Position numbers and translations under genes: made by a program
In this document: positions 56,195 through 64,000 of the stretch, in pieces
How positions within the stretch are numbered: the first letter of the stretch is position 1
How the letters are laid out: each line of letters opens with the position of its first letter
Assembly: GCF_020042285.1 (NCBI RefSeq)
Contig: NZ_CP083388.1
Coordinates: forward strand, 2,506,001-2,570,000
DNA: 64,000 nt
Reading direction: 5' to 3'
From: Ferruginibacter albus
GTDB lineage: Bacteria > Bacteroidota > Bacteroidia > Chitinophagales > Chitinophagaceae
Notes under the pieces: generated by a model
What the model was told of the DNA's origin: nothing
Seen by the model: the letters and a program-made list of their open reading frames with translations, nothing else
Database searches by the model: none

Positions 56195-56446
56195 TTAGCT
56201 TTTCTTTCCGTAACGTTTTTTGAATTTGTCGATACGTCCTGCAGTATCCACCAACACATTCTTACCGGTATAGAACGGGTGAGATGTGTTTGAAATTTCC
56301 AGTTTAATTACAGGGTATTCTTTACCATCTTCAAAAGTTACTGTTTCTTTAGAAGGAGCAGTAGAACGGCTCAAAAACTGGTAACCGTTACTCATATCTT
56401 TAAACACTACAAAACGGTAGCTTGATGGATGCAAATCTTTTTTCAT
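56195..56446 (-). CDS. rpmE2: 50S ribosomal protein L31, type B
   Basis: An 83-residue ribosomal protein of the large subunit. [22 protein letters not shown] and [25 protein letters not shown] are the type B pattern. It has no CxxC zinc motif, so it is the zinc-free form. A canonical promoter and a leader hairpin lie upstream. Confidence 0.95.
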   Translation of the reverse strand: MKKDLHPSSYRFVVFKDMSNGYQFLSRSTAPSKETVTFEDGKEYPVIKLEISNTSHPFYTGKNVLVDTAGRIDKFKKRYGKKS

Positions 56447-56461
56447 GTTTTCTATTTTTGT

Positions 56462-56479
56462 GCATGGATTTTGCCATGC
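56462..56479 (-). promoter_or_regulatory. Hairpin in the rpmE2 5' leader
   Basis: GCATGG (56467-56462 region) and CCATGC (56474-56479) pair around a six-base loop in the 5' untranslated leader. It could be a ribosomal-protein autoregulation site; only the fold is visible. Confidence 0.35.
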
Positions 56480-56495
56480 GATTTTTTAAGAGGTG

Positions 56496-56525
56496 CAAAG
56501 GTAAGGGTAAAATGTCAATTTTCAA
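56496..56525 (-). promoter_or_regulatory. Canonical promoter of rpmE2
   Basis: On the minus strand TTG (56525-56523), then 19 bases, then TACCTTTG (56503-56496), which fits the Bacteroidota -33/-7 pair well. It is the clearest promoter in the window. Confidence 0.75.
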
Positions 56526-56542
56526 TTGAAAACGGTATTTAC

Positions 56543-57034
56543 TTAGCTTTTCATATTGATCGTCTGCAGGGCAATGCCTAGTCCCCAGCTTTTTGATGCC
56601 TGAATCACATCCTGCAAATCATCGATTTTTTTGGCTGTTACCCGTACAATATCGTCCATAATGGCTGCCTGTACCTTTAAGCCGCTGTCTTTTATATGCT
56701 TTACTATTTTCTTGGCATCTTCCTGCTTGATACCGTTGCGAACGATCACTTCTTTTTTAACTACTTTGCCGCTTTGAAACGGCTCTTTGCTTAGATCATA
56801 GATCTCTGCCGCCAATCCTTGCTTCATACTCCTGCTGATCATTACATCGGTGATCTGATTCAGCTTCATTTCACTGTCAGCTTCCAGATTTACTTTATAA
56901 TCTTTTTTATTAAGATCGATCACCACATGCGAATCTTTAAAATCGAAACGATTGGTAATTTCTTTTTTTACGGTGTTGATGGCGTTATCCAATGTTTGCA
57001 GATCAACTTTACTTGAAAAATCGAAAGAAGGCAT
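56543..57034 (-). CDS. yajQ: YajQ-family nucleotide-binding protein
   Basis: A 163-residue YajQ protein with two tandem ferredoxin-like domains. MPSFDFSSKVDLQTLDNAI opens the family, then EITNRFDFKDSH and the late VRVTAKKIDDLQDVIQ. Members in Xanthomonas bind cyclic-di-GMP; in others the role is less clear. A TACTTTTG box at 57078-57085 on this strand is the likely promoter. Confidence 0.95.
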   Translation of the reverse strand: MPSFDFSSKVDLQTLDNAINTVKKEITNRFDFKDSHVVIDLNKKDYKVNLEADSEMKLNQITDVMISRSMKQGLAAEIYDLSKEPFQSGKVVKKEVIVRNGIKQEDAKKIVKHIKDSGLKVQAAIMDDIVRVTAKKIDDLQDVIQASKSWGLGIALQTINMKS

Positions 57035-57077
57035 GGTTTAATTAATAATTGATAATTAAAAATCAGTAATTCAACTG

Positions 57078-57115
57078 CAAAAGTAAAAAACGCAATTCAT
57101 AAGAACTGCGTTTTT
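57078..57115 (-). promoter_or_regulatory. Terminator of the TonB receptor joined to the yajQ promoter
   Basis: On the minus strand the stem AAAAACGCAGTTC (57115-57103) with GAATTGCGTTTTT (57098-57086) ends in T, directly followed by the -7 box TACTTTTG (57085-57078). One transcript stops where the next begins. Confidence 0.6.
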
Positions 57116-57137
57116 ATTTTTATTGGTTCCATGGGAA

Positions 57138-59618
57138 TTAATCCACTTTTTTAACCCTGTTCTGCTCCTCATCAGCACCACCGGTTTTACGTTTTTGAAC
57201 ACCTTTTATCGGTTTACCAAAACGATATACAAAACCTAATGTTACCGATTGAAAATCGCCATATTGCCTGAATGTTGCATCCGTATTATGGAAATTAATA
57301 CCGCCATGTTCAACATACAACTTAAAAGGATCTTTTAAATTAAGCTTTATACTGGCTTTATCCTTTAATAATTTTTTCTGCACTCCCATATCTATTTGAC
57401 CTAAAGGATCTACTATAACCTGTGCGTCAATTCCTCTTGTTCTGTAAAAGCCTGATAATTCTGCGCTCCAACCTTTGCCAAAAGTGAACTGGTTATTTAC
57501 ATTGATCAAAAAAGTACCGGCACTTACATTCAAATAATCTCCGTCCACCGTTCCTTTAAAATTCACAAAATCTCCTTCAGTATATAAAATGCTTGTCCAC
57601 CATTTGGTAACCGGTATTTGAGCTGTTACAGAAAGCGATGCCTGGTCTGAACTGGCATAATTCCCCTGGCTTATCACACTTGAAAATTCATTCAACGTGC
57701 CCGGACGAAACACCTGCGTGAAAATATCGCTGGTATGCGAATAATTCAGTGTGGTAGTTAAAAACTGTTTGTAGGTATGTGACACCTCTACTACATTAGC
57801 ATAAGAAGGACGTAAAAACGGATTACCGATTGCATAGGTGTATTTATCCAGGAAGAATAAGAAAGGGTTCAGATCTTCATAATTAGGACGGTTGATACGG
57901 CGACCTATTGAAAAGGTGAACTGGTTCTTTTCGCTGGCATTATAGCCTGCATATAATGTAGGGAAAACATCTACATAACTTTTTTGAAAGCTGCTATCCA
58001 ATTCAGGATGTTGGGCATTGCCAAACTGGTGCCCGTTATAATTGGTATTCTCCATCCGAAGCCCTGCCTGGAAACTCCATTTTTTGATCTCTTTACTGAA
58101 GTTAATATAAGCCGCATTGATGTTCTCTTTATAAGTAAAACGGTTCGTTTTATCGTAATCTATCTCTTTTTGATCATTGATGATATTAAAATAAGAGGCA
58201 TTGTTATCTGTTTCTACGTAACTGGATTTTACCCCCGCTTCTAATTTTAAACCGCTTTTAAAAGGGTGTGTATAGTCTGCTTTAGCAGAATAAATATTGA
58301 TGTTAGATGGTAATTCGCCGGTGATCATGTCTGTATCTTTCGGTGTCCAGTCGGGTAAATAAGTGTAATTATTAAAATACTGGCTACGGTTTGAATGGTA
58401 ATTCAAATAATCAATATCAGCCGTTAATTCAGTACCGGTTGAGTCAAACTGGTGACGAAAATTAAGATTCACTGCACCGTTCTTCCATTTCATATCTTCA
58501 TTGCTTTCCGCTACTACAATTGAATCGGTGATTCCTGTACTTCCTTTCAGGTAATTGGTATTGATGGTAGGTGTTTGCTCCGGGGTAGTATAACCTGTCA
58601 GTACAATACCGAACGTGGTATTTTTAGATGCATAATAGTCCAATCCAACTTTCGCATTATAGTTCTGGTTCTTATGTTTTATGTAAGATGTCTGTTCAAA
58701 AATAGCGCTGGTGCTTCCATCAGGATTTTTGAAATGTCTTGTTATATATAAATCCTGGCTGGTAGTGCGGGCATTGGCACTAATGGTGGTAAACAAGTTG
58801 AATTTGTTTTTACGATAATTCAACAGCAAACTATTATTGGTTCTGGAATAAATACCCTGACCATAAGCTAAATTCAGGCTGCCGTTAAAACCGGCTGCTT
58901 TGGTCTTCTTTGTTTTTAAATTGATGATACCTGAATTACCGGCTGCATCATATTTGGCAGAGGGATTGGTCATTAATTCTATTTGATCAAGATTGGAAGA
59001 AGGCATGCTTTTTAAAAAGTTCGCTAGGTCCTGACCGCTCATATAAGAAGGCTTCCCATCGATCATTACAATTACCCCTTGCTTTCCCTTAAGGCTGATG
59101 TTACCGTCTTTGTCAACTGTAACACCCGGGCTTTTTTCCAGTACCTCCAAAACCGTAGAGCCGGTATTTGTAACCGAGGCATCTACATTTATAATAGTCC
59201 GGTCAGCTTTTCTTTCGATCAATGGCTTTTTTGAATTTACCACCACTTCCTTTAGGTCTTTATTAAGAGGGAGAAGTTGTAAAACACCTACATCTGAAAT
59301 TGGATTTTCATTAGAAATAGTAATAATATTACTGTAAGCAATATTATGCCCGATGGAAGTTGCTTTAACAAAGTAGCTTCCTTCCTGTACATTTTCGAAA
59401 ACAAAATTGCCGGCACTATCGGCTACCACAATTTTTATTAAAGAAGAATCTTTTTTTATTAAAGAAGAATCTTTGCTTTTAAGAAGAGAAACAGATGCAG
59501 CGTTGATTACTTTTTGATCGCCACCGTCTCTAATAATACCACTTATCTTTCCGGATGTCTGTGCTAAGCTTGTTAAGCCAAAACTCATAACAGTTAGCAG
59601 TTGTAATAAATATTTCAT
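57138..59618 (-). CDS. TonB-dependent outer-membrane receptor with carboxypeptidase-like N-domain
   Basis: An 826-residue protein with a signal peptide (cleavage near TSLAQ), a carboxypeptidase-regulatory-like beta-sandwich (about 25-105), a plug (about 115-220; VLEKSPGVTVDKDGNISLKG and VMIDGKPSYMSGQDLA), and a large barrel of the OMP_b-brl_3 type. It lacks a strong TonB box that I can recognise. Such receptors import siderophores, sugars or other substrates; the substrate is unknown. The beta-sandwich has an in-frame 21-bp duplication (KDSSLIKKDSSLIK). TAATTTTG at 59643-59650 may be its promoter box. Confidence 0.88.
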   Translation of the reverse strand: MKYLLQLLTVMSFGLTSLAQTSGKISGIIRDGGDQKVINAASVSLLKSKDSSLIKKDSSLIKIVVADSAGNFVFENVQEGSYFVKATSIGHNIAYSNIITISNENPISDVGVLQLLPLNKDLKEVVVNSKKPLIERKADRTIINVDASVTNTGSTVLEVLEKSPGVTVDKDGNISLKGKQGVIVMIDGKPSYMSGQDLANFLKSMPSSNLDQIELMTNPSAKYDAAGNSGIINLKTKKTKAAGFNGSLNLAYGQGIYSRTNNSLLLNYRKNKFNLFTTISANARTTSQDLYITRHFKNPDGSTSAIFEQTSYIKHKNQNYNAKVGLDYYASKNTTFGIVLTGYTTPEQTPTINTNYLKGSTGITDSIVVAESNEDMKWKNGAVNLNFRHQFDSTGTELTADIDYLNYHSNRSQYFNNYTYLPDWTPKDTDMITGELPSNINIYSAKADYTHPFKSGLKLEAGVKSSYVETDNNASYFNIINDQKEIDYDKTNRFTYKENINAAYINFSKEIKKWSFQAGLRMENTNYNGHQFGNAQHPELDSSFQKSYVDVFPTLYAGYNASEKNQFTFSIGRRINRPNYEDLNPFLFFLDKYTYAIGNPFLRPSYANVVEVSHTYKQFLTTTLNYSHTSDIFTQVFRPGTLNEFSSVISQGNYASSDQASLSVTAQIPVTKWWTSILYTEGDFVNFKGTVDGDYLNVSAGTFLINVNNQFTFGKGWSAELSGFYRTRGIDAQVIVDPLGQIDMGVQKKLLKDKASIKLNLKDPFKLYVEHGGINFHNTDATFRQYGDFQSVTLGFVYRFGKPIKGVQKRKTGGADEEQNRVKKVD

Positions 59619-59747
59619 GTTCGTTGTTTGAATAGTATGACACAAAATTAAGTACTATGCAATGCAAAGAACATTAGTTTACATAAACGGTAAAATAGAA
59701 AGGATAAATGGTGAGGGGTATTTAACTAATTGAAAAACAGGCAAATA

Positions 59748-61085
59748 TTAATCTAGTTGAGGGGTTTTATTTTTTATTTTTAAGTAGATAAACATTATTA
59801 TACCAATGATAATCAATGAAAAAGAAATTATTTCTGCTTGACTTACGTGAAATCCAAATTTTTGATAATGATAGTTTACTCTTATTTTTTCTACAACAAA
59901 TCTCTCTAATCCATTTACAATGAGATAAATAGAAAATAAAATACCAGGCGTACTTATACTTTTCCGAATTGCCCAAAGAAACAGAAACAGTAATACACAG
60001 GCAATTGTTTCATAAAAAGGCGTGGGGAATACAGGAGTCGGAAGCACCCTGCAATGCTCTTCTTCACAACCGTAGATCTTAATTCCGTCCTTGTTTACAT
60101 TATTAGGATAATTATAGGCAACCATCCAAACAGGCAAAAAAGAAGGCGCCTTAAAAGAACGATGAGGCACTTTATCTAAGTTCTCGTAAACACGATCGGT
60201 AACCCTTACAGGAATAGCAGCACCGGAATCCAATACACTTCCATTTAAAAAGTAAGTATTGTATTTAACTAATTGATTTTTAAATTCATTTTGCGTAGAA
60301 GGAACAGACTTATACGTAACCGGATCGGTGACATAAGCACTGTTGTAAATACCCCAGTCGCCATCACCGGCAACCTGGCAACCGATGCGACCAATACCAT
60401 AAGCTAATATCAAGGCAGGTGCAACAGCATCCATTAAATGAATAAGCGTAATTCCGTTTTTACGGGCATACCATATTATAGCAATCGCAGCTACTATTAA
60501 TCCGCCATAAAAGGTAAGTCCGGCTGGCGAGAAAATTATGCCGATAGGATCTTTTACAAATTCATCCCAGTTTTCCAATCCGTCAAACAACTTTGCTCCT
60601 AATATTCCGAATATTAATCCTAGAACAATAATATCCCCTATCCTGTCGTGTGGCCAAATACGAACAGTACGCTGTTGAGGCTCTTTTAATTTCTGCTTGT
60701 TCTTTTCATTCCATTTTAGAAAAGCCAAGACACCTCCAAGTGCCAGTCCGGCTAACAAATTCCCCTCTCTTGAAAAAATATATTCCTGCGCATTTACATC
60801 CTCTGGCTTATTAAAAAACAAGCCCACTATCTTATAGGCAAATAAAAATCCGCCAATAAAATTTAAGAATAAGTCCATTATAGAAGCTGGCTTTCCAACT
60901 ATAATCGATTCTTCCTTAGGCAATAACAAGCCTTGTTTCTCTTTTCTCTTTAGCTCAGAAGACAACACAAAAGCAGCAGCCATAAAAGCAATTGCCACCA
61001 TTAAGCCGAAAGTATTTAAAAAGCTAAGTCCTTTCCAGTTTACGCCAAACCAGTCTTTAAATACGTAGTATAAATTGGGATACAT
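59748..61085 (-). CDS. lgt: Prolipoprotein diacylglyceryl transferase, enlarged form
   Basis: A 445-residue polytopic enzyme that attaches diacylglycerol to the lipobox Cys of prolipoproteins. The conserved loop YGIGRIGCQVAGDGDWG is at about 229-245; the central Arg is present. It is about 150 residues longer than most Lgt proteins, with extra helices at the N-terminus and an insertion at about 250-350 that has Cys pairs (GCEEEHC). The many lipoprotein genes in this window are its natural substrates. Length is unusual but similar extended forms exist in Bacteroidota. Confidence 0.9.
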   Translation of the reverse strand: MYPNLYYVFKDWFGVNWKGLSFLNTFGLMVAIAFMAAAFVLSSELKRKEKQGLLLPKEESIIVGKPASIMDLFLNFIGGFLFAYKIVGLFFNKPEDVNAQEYIFSREGNLLAGLALGGVLAFLKWNEKNKQKLKEPQQRTVRIWPHDRIGDIIVLGLIFGILGAKLFDGLENWDEFVKDPIGIIFSPAGLTFYGGLIVAAIAIIWYARKNGITLIHLMDAVAPALILAYGIGRIGCQVAGDGDWGIYNSAYVTDPVTYKSVPSTQNEFKNQLVKYNTYFLNGSVLDSGAAIPVRVTDRVYENLDKVPHRSFKAPSFLPVWMVAYNYPNNVNKDGIKIYGCEEEHCRVLPTPVFPTPFYETIACVLLFLFLWAIRKSISTPGILFSIYLIVNGLERFVVEKIRVNYHYQKFGFHVSQAEIISFSLIIIGIIMFIYLKIKNKTPQLD

Positions 61086-61149
61086 TCTTAATTAGTAGAT
61101 TGAAAATGGAGGTTAGAAATTATTTGTGCTGCAAGTTATCGTAATTTTT

Positions 61150-61195
61150 CACGCAAAGAAGCAAAGAAAGAAAAGTCACAAAGGGTAACAAAGAA
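61150..61195 (+). repeat. CACGCAAA-type dispersed repeat, copy 2
   Basis: CACGCAAAGAAGCAAAGAAAG followed by GTCACAAAGGGTAACAAAG, in the gap after the lgt gene. Related to 47927-47963. Confidence 0.4.
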
Positions 61196-61197
61196 AT

Positions 61198-61227
61198 AAA
61201 AAATCCCGAAACTATAAAGCTTCGGGA
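61198..61227 (-). terminator. Intrinsic terminator after the bacilliredoxin gene
   Basis: TCCCGAA (61204-61210) pairs with TTCGGGA (61221-61227). On the minus strand the stem is followed by a run of six T. Confidence 0.8.
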
Positions 61228-61249
61228 CGGTACTATAAACCCAATATTA

Positions 61250-61666
61250 TTAATTACAATATTCGTCAAAAGCAGCCACCAGGTTTTGTGCGATCATGTG
61301 GGCGCTTCTTCCTTCAATATTGTGACGTTCGATAAAATGAACCAATTTACCATCTTTAAACAAGGCTATTGCAGGAGATGATGGAGGATAAGGCAATAAA
61401 TGCTCTCTTAATTTTTGAACAGCCGCCATATCAAAACCAGCAAAGCTGGTAGTTAAATGATCCGGCTTTTTAGCGCCATTACGAATTGCTAAAACAGCTC
61501 CCGGACGAGCAGTACCTGCGCTACAACCGCAAACGGAGTTAATAACAACCAAGGTAGTGCCTTTTTCTGCAAGCGCTTTATCTACATCGGCAGGAGTTAA
61601 TAATTCTGAAAAACCATTTTCAGTTAACTCTTCTTTCATCGGAATCACTATTTCTGCTGGATACAT
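61250..61666 (-). CDS. BrxA/BrxB family bacilliredoxin
   Basis: A 138-residue DUF1094-type protein with the CGC motif in NSVCGCSAGTARP. The family removes bacillithiol or a similar low-molecular thiol from proteins after oxidative stress. The motif and the C-terminal HMIAQNLVAAFDEYCN are intact. TAAATTTG at 61691-61698 is a good promoter box. Whether this organism makes bacillithiol cannot be told from the window. Confidence 0.92.
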   Translation of the reverse strand: MYPAEIVIPMKEELTENGFSELLTPADVDKALAEKGTTLVVINSVCGCSAGTARPGAVLAIRNGAKKPDHLTTSFAGFDMAAVQKLREHLLPYPPSSPAIALFKDGKLVHFIERHNIEGRSAHMIAQNLVAAFDEYCN

Positions 61667-61796
61667 ATTGCTTTAAAATTTTTTAGACTGCAAATTTATA
61701 ATCTTATCCATAACAAACATAGAAATAAGAGAATTGTTCAAAAAGATGACAAAAAGCAAACTTACAAGAGCATGTTTATTAACCTGGTAAGCAATT

Positions 61797-62034
61797 ACCT
61801 ACACTCATAACAAGCTTTACCTAATTCTCTATTAACCGAACCTATCTTTTAATTAAGTACTGCTTAATTCCCAAATAGGTAATACCTAGCAATTTTAATA
61901 GGTATGACCTAATGATTTTATAGCTACTACTTAATATTTCAATAGGATATACCTAATAAATAATTAGGTATATCCTATTTTTTTATTAGCTAAGCCCTAA
62001 TAATTTAAGAAGTAGTACCTAACAATTCAATAGC
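61797..62034. repeat. Array of about eleven 21-23 bp palindromic repeats
   Basis: Units of 21-23 bases, most beginning ACCTA and ending TAGG or TAGC, e.g. ACCTAATAAATAATTAGGT with perfect arms ACCTAAT and ATTAGGT. It resembles the 55841 array, with A:T in place of the C:G arm pair. The units are more diverged and their length drifts. No ORF spans it. Confidence 0.7.
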
Positions 62035-62124
62035 AAAAACGACATTTTTACCGATTTTAAGCTCATAAAAAGACTTTTTGTCTTAAAAAATTGACAAACA
62101 CAGACAATTCGTTTCACTTTTTAC

Positions 62125-62149
62125 AGATGGAATAGCATTTGTTCCATCT
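62125..62149 (+). promoter_or_regulatory. Inverted repeat upstream of the hsp20 gene
   Basis: AGATGGAA (62125-62132) and TTCCATCT (62142-62149) are perfect inverted copies around nine bases, about 43 bases before the ATG. It could be an operator or the core of a temperature-sensitive leader. It does not match CIRCE. Confidence 0.4.
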
Positions 62150-62191
62150 ACTACGTAAACAAAAATTCTAAAATTTAAAAGTATAATAGCT

Positions 62192-62623
62192 ATGACACTC
62201 GTGAAAGTAAACAACCCGCTTAGCAGAACATTTGATGGTTTTGTAAATGATTTCTTTAATGACTTACCCGGCAGACAATTACATAATGGACATTTTGGTT
62301 TCCCCCCGGTGAACATTACTGAAAAAGAAAACGCTTATAATTTGGAAGTAGCAGCACCAGGTTGGCAAAAAGAAAACTTTAATGTGAAACTGGATGGTAA
62401 TTTGTTAACCATCAGCGCAGAAAAGAAAGAAGAAACTAAAGATGAAACTGCTAAAGTGATTCGTAAAGAATTTAAAAGCAAATCGTTCAAACGCAGCTTT
62501 ACTGTTGATGAAAACATTAATGCTGAAAACATAAGCGCTAAATATGAAAACGGTGTTTTACAGGTAGAGCTTCCTAAAAAAGAAGTAGTAAAACCAAGCG
62601 CTAAAGAAATTTCAATTCAATAA
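62192..62623 (+). CDS. Hsp20/alpha-crystallin family chaperone
   Basis: A 143-residue small heat-shock protein that holds unfolded proteins in the cytoplasm. The alpha-crystallin domain spans about 40-130 (ITEKENAYNLEVAAPGW at its start, GNLLTISAEKK, then SFKRSFTVDENINAENI and the GVLQVELPKKE strand). The IxI-type C-terminal motif ISIQ is present. A terminator-like stem follows. Confidence 0.92.
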   Translation: MTLVKVNNPLSRTFDGFVNDFFNDLPGRQLHNGHFGFPPVNITEKENAYNLEVAAPGWQKENFNVKLDGNLLTISAEKKEETKDETAKVIRKEFKSKSFKRSFTVDENINAENISAKYENGVLQVELPKKEVVKPSAKEISIQ

Positions 62624-62670
62624 GCAAGCAGTTTTTAAGTTTAAGCATACAGTTAGTTTTGGGAAAAATG

Positions 62671-62696
62671 AAGCCCCGCTTTTTTAAGCGGGGCTT
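62671..62696. terminator. Intrinsic terminator, probably bidirectional
   Basis: AAGCCCCGCTT (62671-62681) pairs with AAGCGGGGCTT (62686-62696) around TTTT. No clear T-tract follows on either strand, so it may act as a stable hairpin instead. Confidence 0.5.
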
Positions 62697-62717
62697 AGTA
62701 TTTGTATAATTTTAAAT

Positions 62718-62753
62718 GTTCAATATTCAATTCTCAACATTCAATGTTCAATT
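62718..62753. repeat. Short TTCAAT/TTCAAC tandem repeat
   Basis: A run of related hexamer-type units (GTTCAATATTCAATTC, then CATTCAATGTTCAATTTT) directly before the end of the arginine decarboxylase gene. Confidence 0.4.
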
Positions 62754-64000
62754 TTAATATCCCAATATCTTCAACATGCTCTGTGCTGTTTGTTCTTTTG
62801 CATACACCCAATCTACCAATTTGCCGTTTTTATCATGCCCAACAATTATGTGCTTGGGCGATGGTATCAAACAGTGTTTAATTCCACCATATCCACTGAT
62901 CTGGTCCTGGTAAGCACCGGTATGGAAGAATCCTAACACTAAAGGTTCACCATTTGTCAGCTTAGGAAGAAACACTTCATTGATATGTTCTTCAGAATCG
63001 TAGTAATCATGACTATCACAGGTAATACCGCCTAACGTTACCCGCTGGTATTCTTCATTCCATTTATTAATAGGAAGCAGTAAGAATTTTTCACCAATAC
63101 CCCAGGTATCAGGCAATGTAGTAATGAAAGAAGAATCGATCATGTACCAAATCTCACGGTCGTTTTGCATCTTCTGCCCTATCACGCTGTAAATATGCGC
63201 CATGCTTTCTCCAACCGTATAGCTACCAAATTCGGTAAAGATGTGCGGCATTGGAACATTACTTTTCTTGCACGCTACTTTAATGTTGCGTACAATCTCA
63301 TTGATCATGAATTGATAATTATAATCAAATCCCAATGAATGCTTAATAGGGAAACCGCCACCGATATTAATAGAATCCAATTCAGGACAGATCTTTTTCA
63401 GCTGGCAATAAAGGTTGATCACTTTATTCAATTCACTCCAATAATAAATATCATCCTTGATACCTTTATTTAAAAAGATGTGCAACATCTTTAATTGAAA
63501 CCGATCTTCATATCCTTCGATCTCATCTACATAAAATTCCAATACATCTTTTGCACGCATGCCTAACCGTGAGGTATAGAAAGGAAAGGTTGGCTCTTCT
63601 TCCGCTGCTACACGAATACCTAACTTGAAAGGAACTTTTACCGTTTTTTTATAATTACGTAATTCCTCTTTATTATCTAAAATGGGAATAACATTTTTAA
63701 AGCCTGTGTTCAACAACCGTGCAATGCGGCTGGTATAAGGCTTTTGCTTATAGCCATTACAAATGATGTACGTGTCTTTGCTTATTTTTTTCTTGGCGTA
63801 TAGCTTATTGATGATTTCAATATCATAAGCGTAAGAAGTTTCTAAATGTATATTATGCTTTAAGGCTTCTTCTACTACAAAAGAAAAATGCGAGCTCTTT
63901 GTACAGTAACAATAATTATATTCTCCTTCGTACTTGTGCTTTTTAATTGCAGCTTCAAACATCTTCTTCGCCTTATTGATCTGCATTCCTATTTTAGGCA
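62754..64000 (-). CDS. speA: Arginine decarboxylase, N-terminus cut by window edge
   Basis: The frame stays open through the right edge (the next residues upstream read PKIGM...), so the ATG at 63986 is internal and the true start lies outside. The visible part has a PLP barrel with the Lys in YCYCTKSSHF, the phosphate loop SINIGGGFPIKH, and the C-terminal GGITCDSHDYYD with the active-site Cys. It belongs to the Bacteroidota biosynthetic decarboxylase type that makes agmatine for polyamine synthesis. About 50 N-terminal residues are missing by comparison with the usual length. Confidence 0.88.
   Translation of the reverse strand, partial: PKIGMQINKAKKMFEAAIKKHKYEGEYNYCYCTKSSHFSFVVEEALKHNIHLETSYAYDIEIINKLYAKKKISKDTYIICNGYKQKPYTSRIARLLNTGFKNVIPILDNKEELRNYKKTVKVPFKLGIRVAAEEEPTFPFYTSRLGMRAKDVLEFYVDEIEGYEDRFQLKMLHIFLNKGIKDDIYYWSELNKVINLYCQLKKICPELDSINIGGGFPIKHSLGFDYNYQFMINEIVRNIKVACKKSNVPMPHIFTEFGSYTVGESMAHIYSVIGQKMQNDREIWYMIDSSFITTLPDTWGIGEKFLLLPINKWNEEYQRVTLGGITCDSHDYYDSEEHINEVFLPKLTNGEPLVLGFFHTGAYQDQISGYGGIKHCLIPSPKHIIVGHDKNGKLVDWVYAKEQTAQSMLKILGY

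Larger units (their letters stand above)
61667..62191. other. 525-base intergenic region
   Basis: Between the divergent bacilliredoxin and Hsp20 genes. It holds the promoter of the former, the second palindromic tandem array (61797-62034) and an 8-base inverted repeat (62125-62149) before Hsp20. No coding frame is convincing. Confidence 0.6.

Noticed and set aside
62754-63986. Arginine decarboxylase starting at ATG 63986
   Set aside because: The frame continues upstream to the edge with a conserved-looking PKIGM segment, so that ATG is internal.
1-64000. tRNA or rRNA genes
   Set aside because: I scanned the intergenic regions by eye for T-arm-like sequences and saw none; a covariance search was not possible.

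Overview
The window is a stretch of chromosome from an AT-rich member of the Bacteroidota, most likely Chitinophagaceae or a close relative. The evidence is the gene families (class-specific TonB-dependent barrels, HU-CCDC81-like protein, GlmU-like sugar nucleotidyltransferase, FadL-like barrel with a lipoprotein partner, DPE2-like MalQ, short lipoproteins with a Cys lipobox) and the promoters, which fit the Bacteroidota -7 box TAnnTTTG. I see no rRNA, tRNA, CRISPR array, integrase, transposase or phage genes. It reads as stable core chromosome with a few accessory polysaccharide and surface genes.

Layout. 1-10 kb: glutaminyl cyclase lipoprotein; an operon of a TPR protein, an outer-membrane barrel and an HU-like membrane protein; two DoxX proteins; an ECF sigma factor with its putative anti-sigma. 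10-23 kb: secreted pectinase-like GH28, membrane pyrophosphatase, GH8 glucanase, ICMT-like methyltransferase, lipocalin, flavin reductase, then a leftward operon of an Ig-like lipoprotein, a phosphate-type porin and a DUF3616 protein. 23-34 kb: proS, Tyr-rich lipoprotein plus FadL barrel, miaA, cca, lon, phoH. 34-39 kb: small accessory genes, soluble pyrophosphatase, a TauE-like permease and a prokaryotic pentameric ligand-gated channel homologue. 39-47 kb: a complete leftward histidine operon, hisG-D-C-B-H-A-F-(small membrane ORF)-IE-trmH. 47-64 kb: dipeptide epimerase, AsmA-like protein, malQ, tpiA, GlmU-like protein, rpmE2, yajQ, a TonB-dependent receptor, lgt, bacilliredoxin, Hsp20, and an arginine decarboxylase cut by the right edge.

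The most notable result is upstream of hisG. A 16-residue leader peptide (MIQNTHTHHHHTLANG, five His codons) is followed by a set of mutually exclusive RNA stems ending in an intrinsic terminator with six U. It has the four segments of a classical ribosome-mediated attenuator, so the whole his operon is predicted to be controlled by charged tRNA-His.

Other unexplained structure: two intergenic arrays of about 21-23 bp tandem units, each unit a small palindrome whose arms covary between units (55841-56092 and 61797-62034); a structured, terminator-ended segment that may be a small RNA (23052-23163); several promoters so close to their start codon that the mRNAs should be leaderless; and dispersed short repeats and REP-like hairpins.
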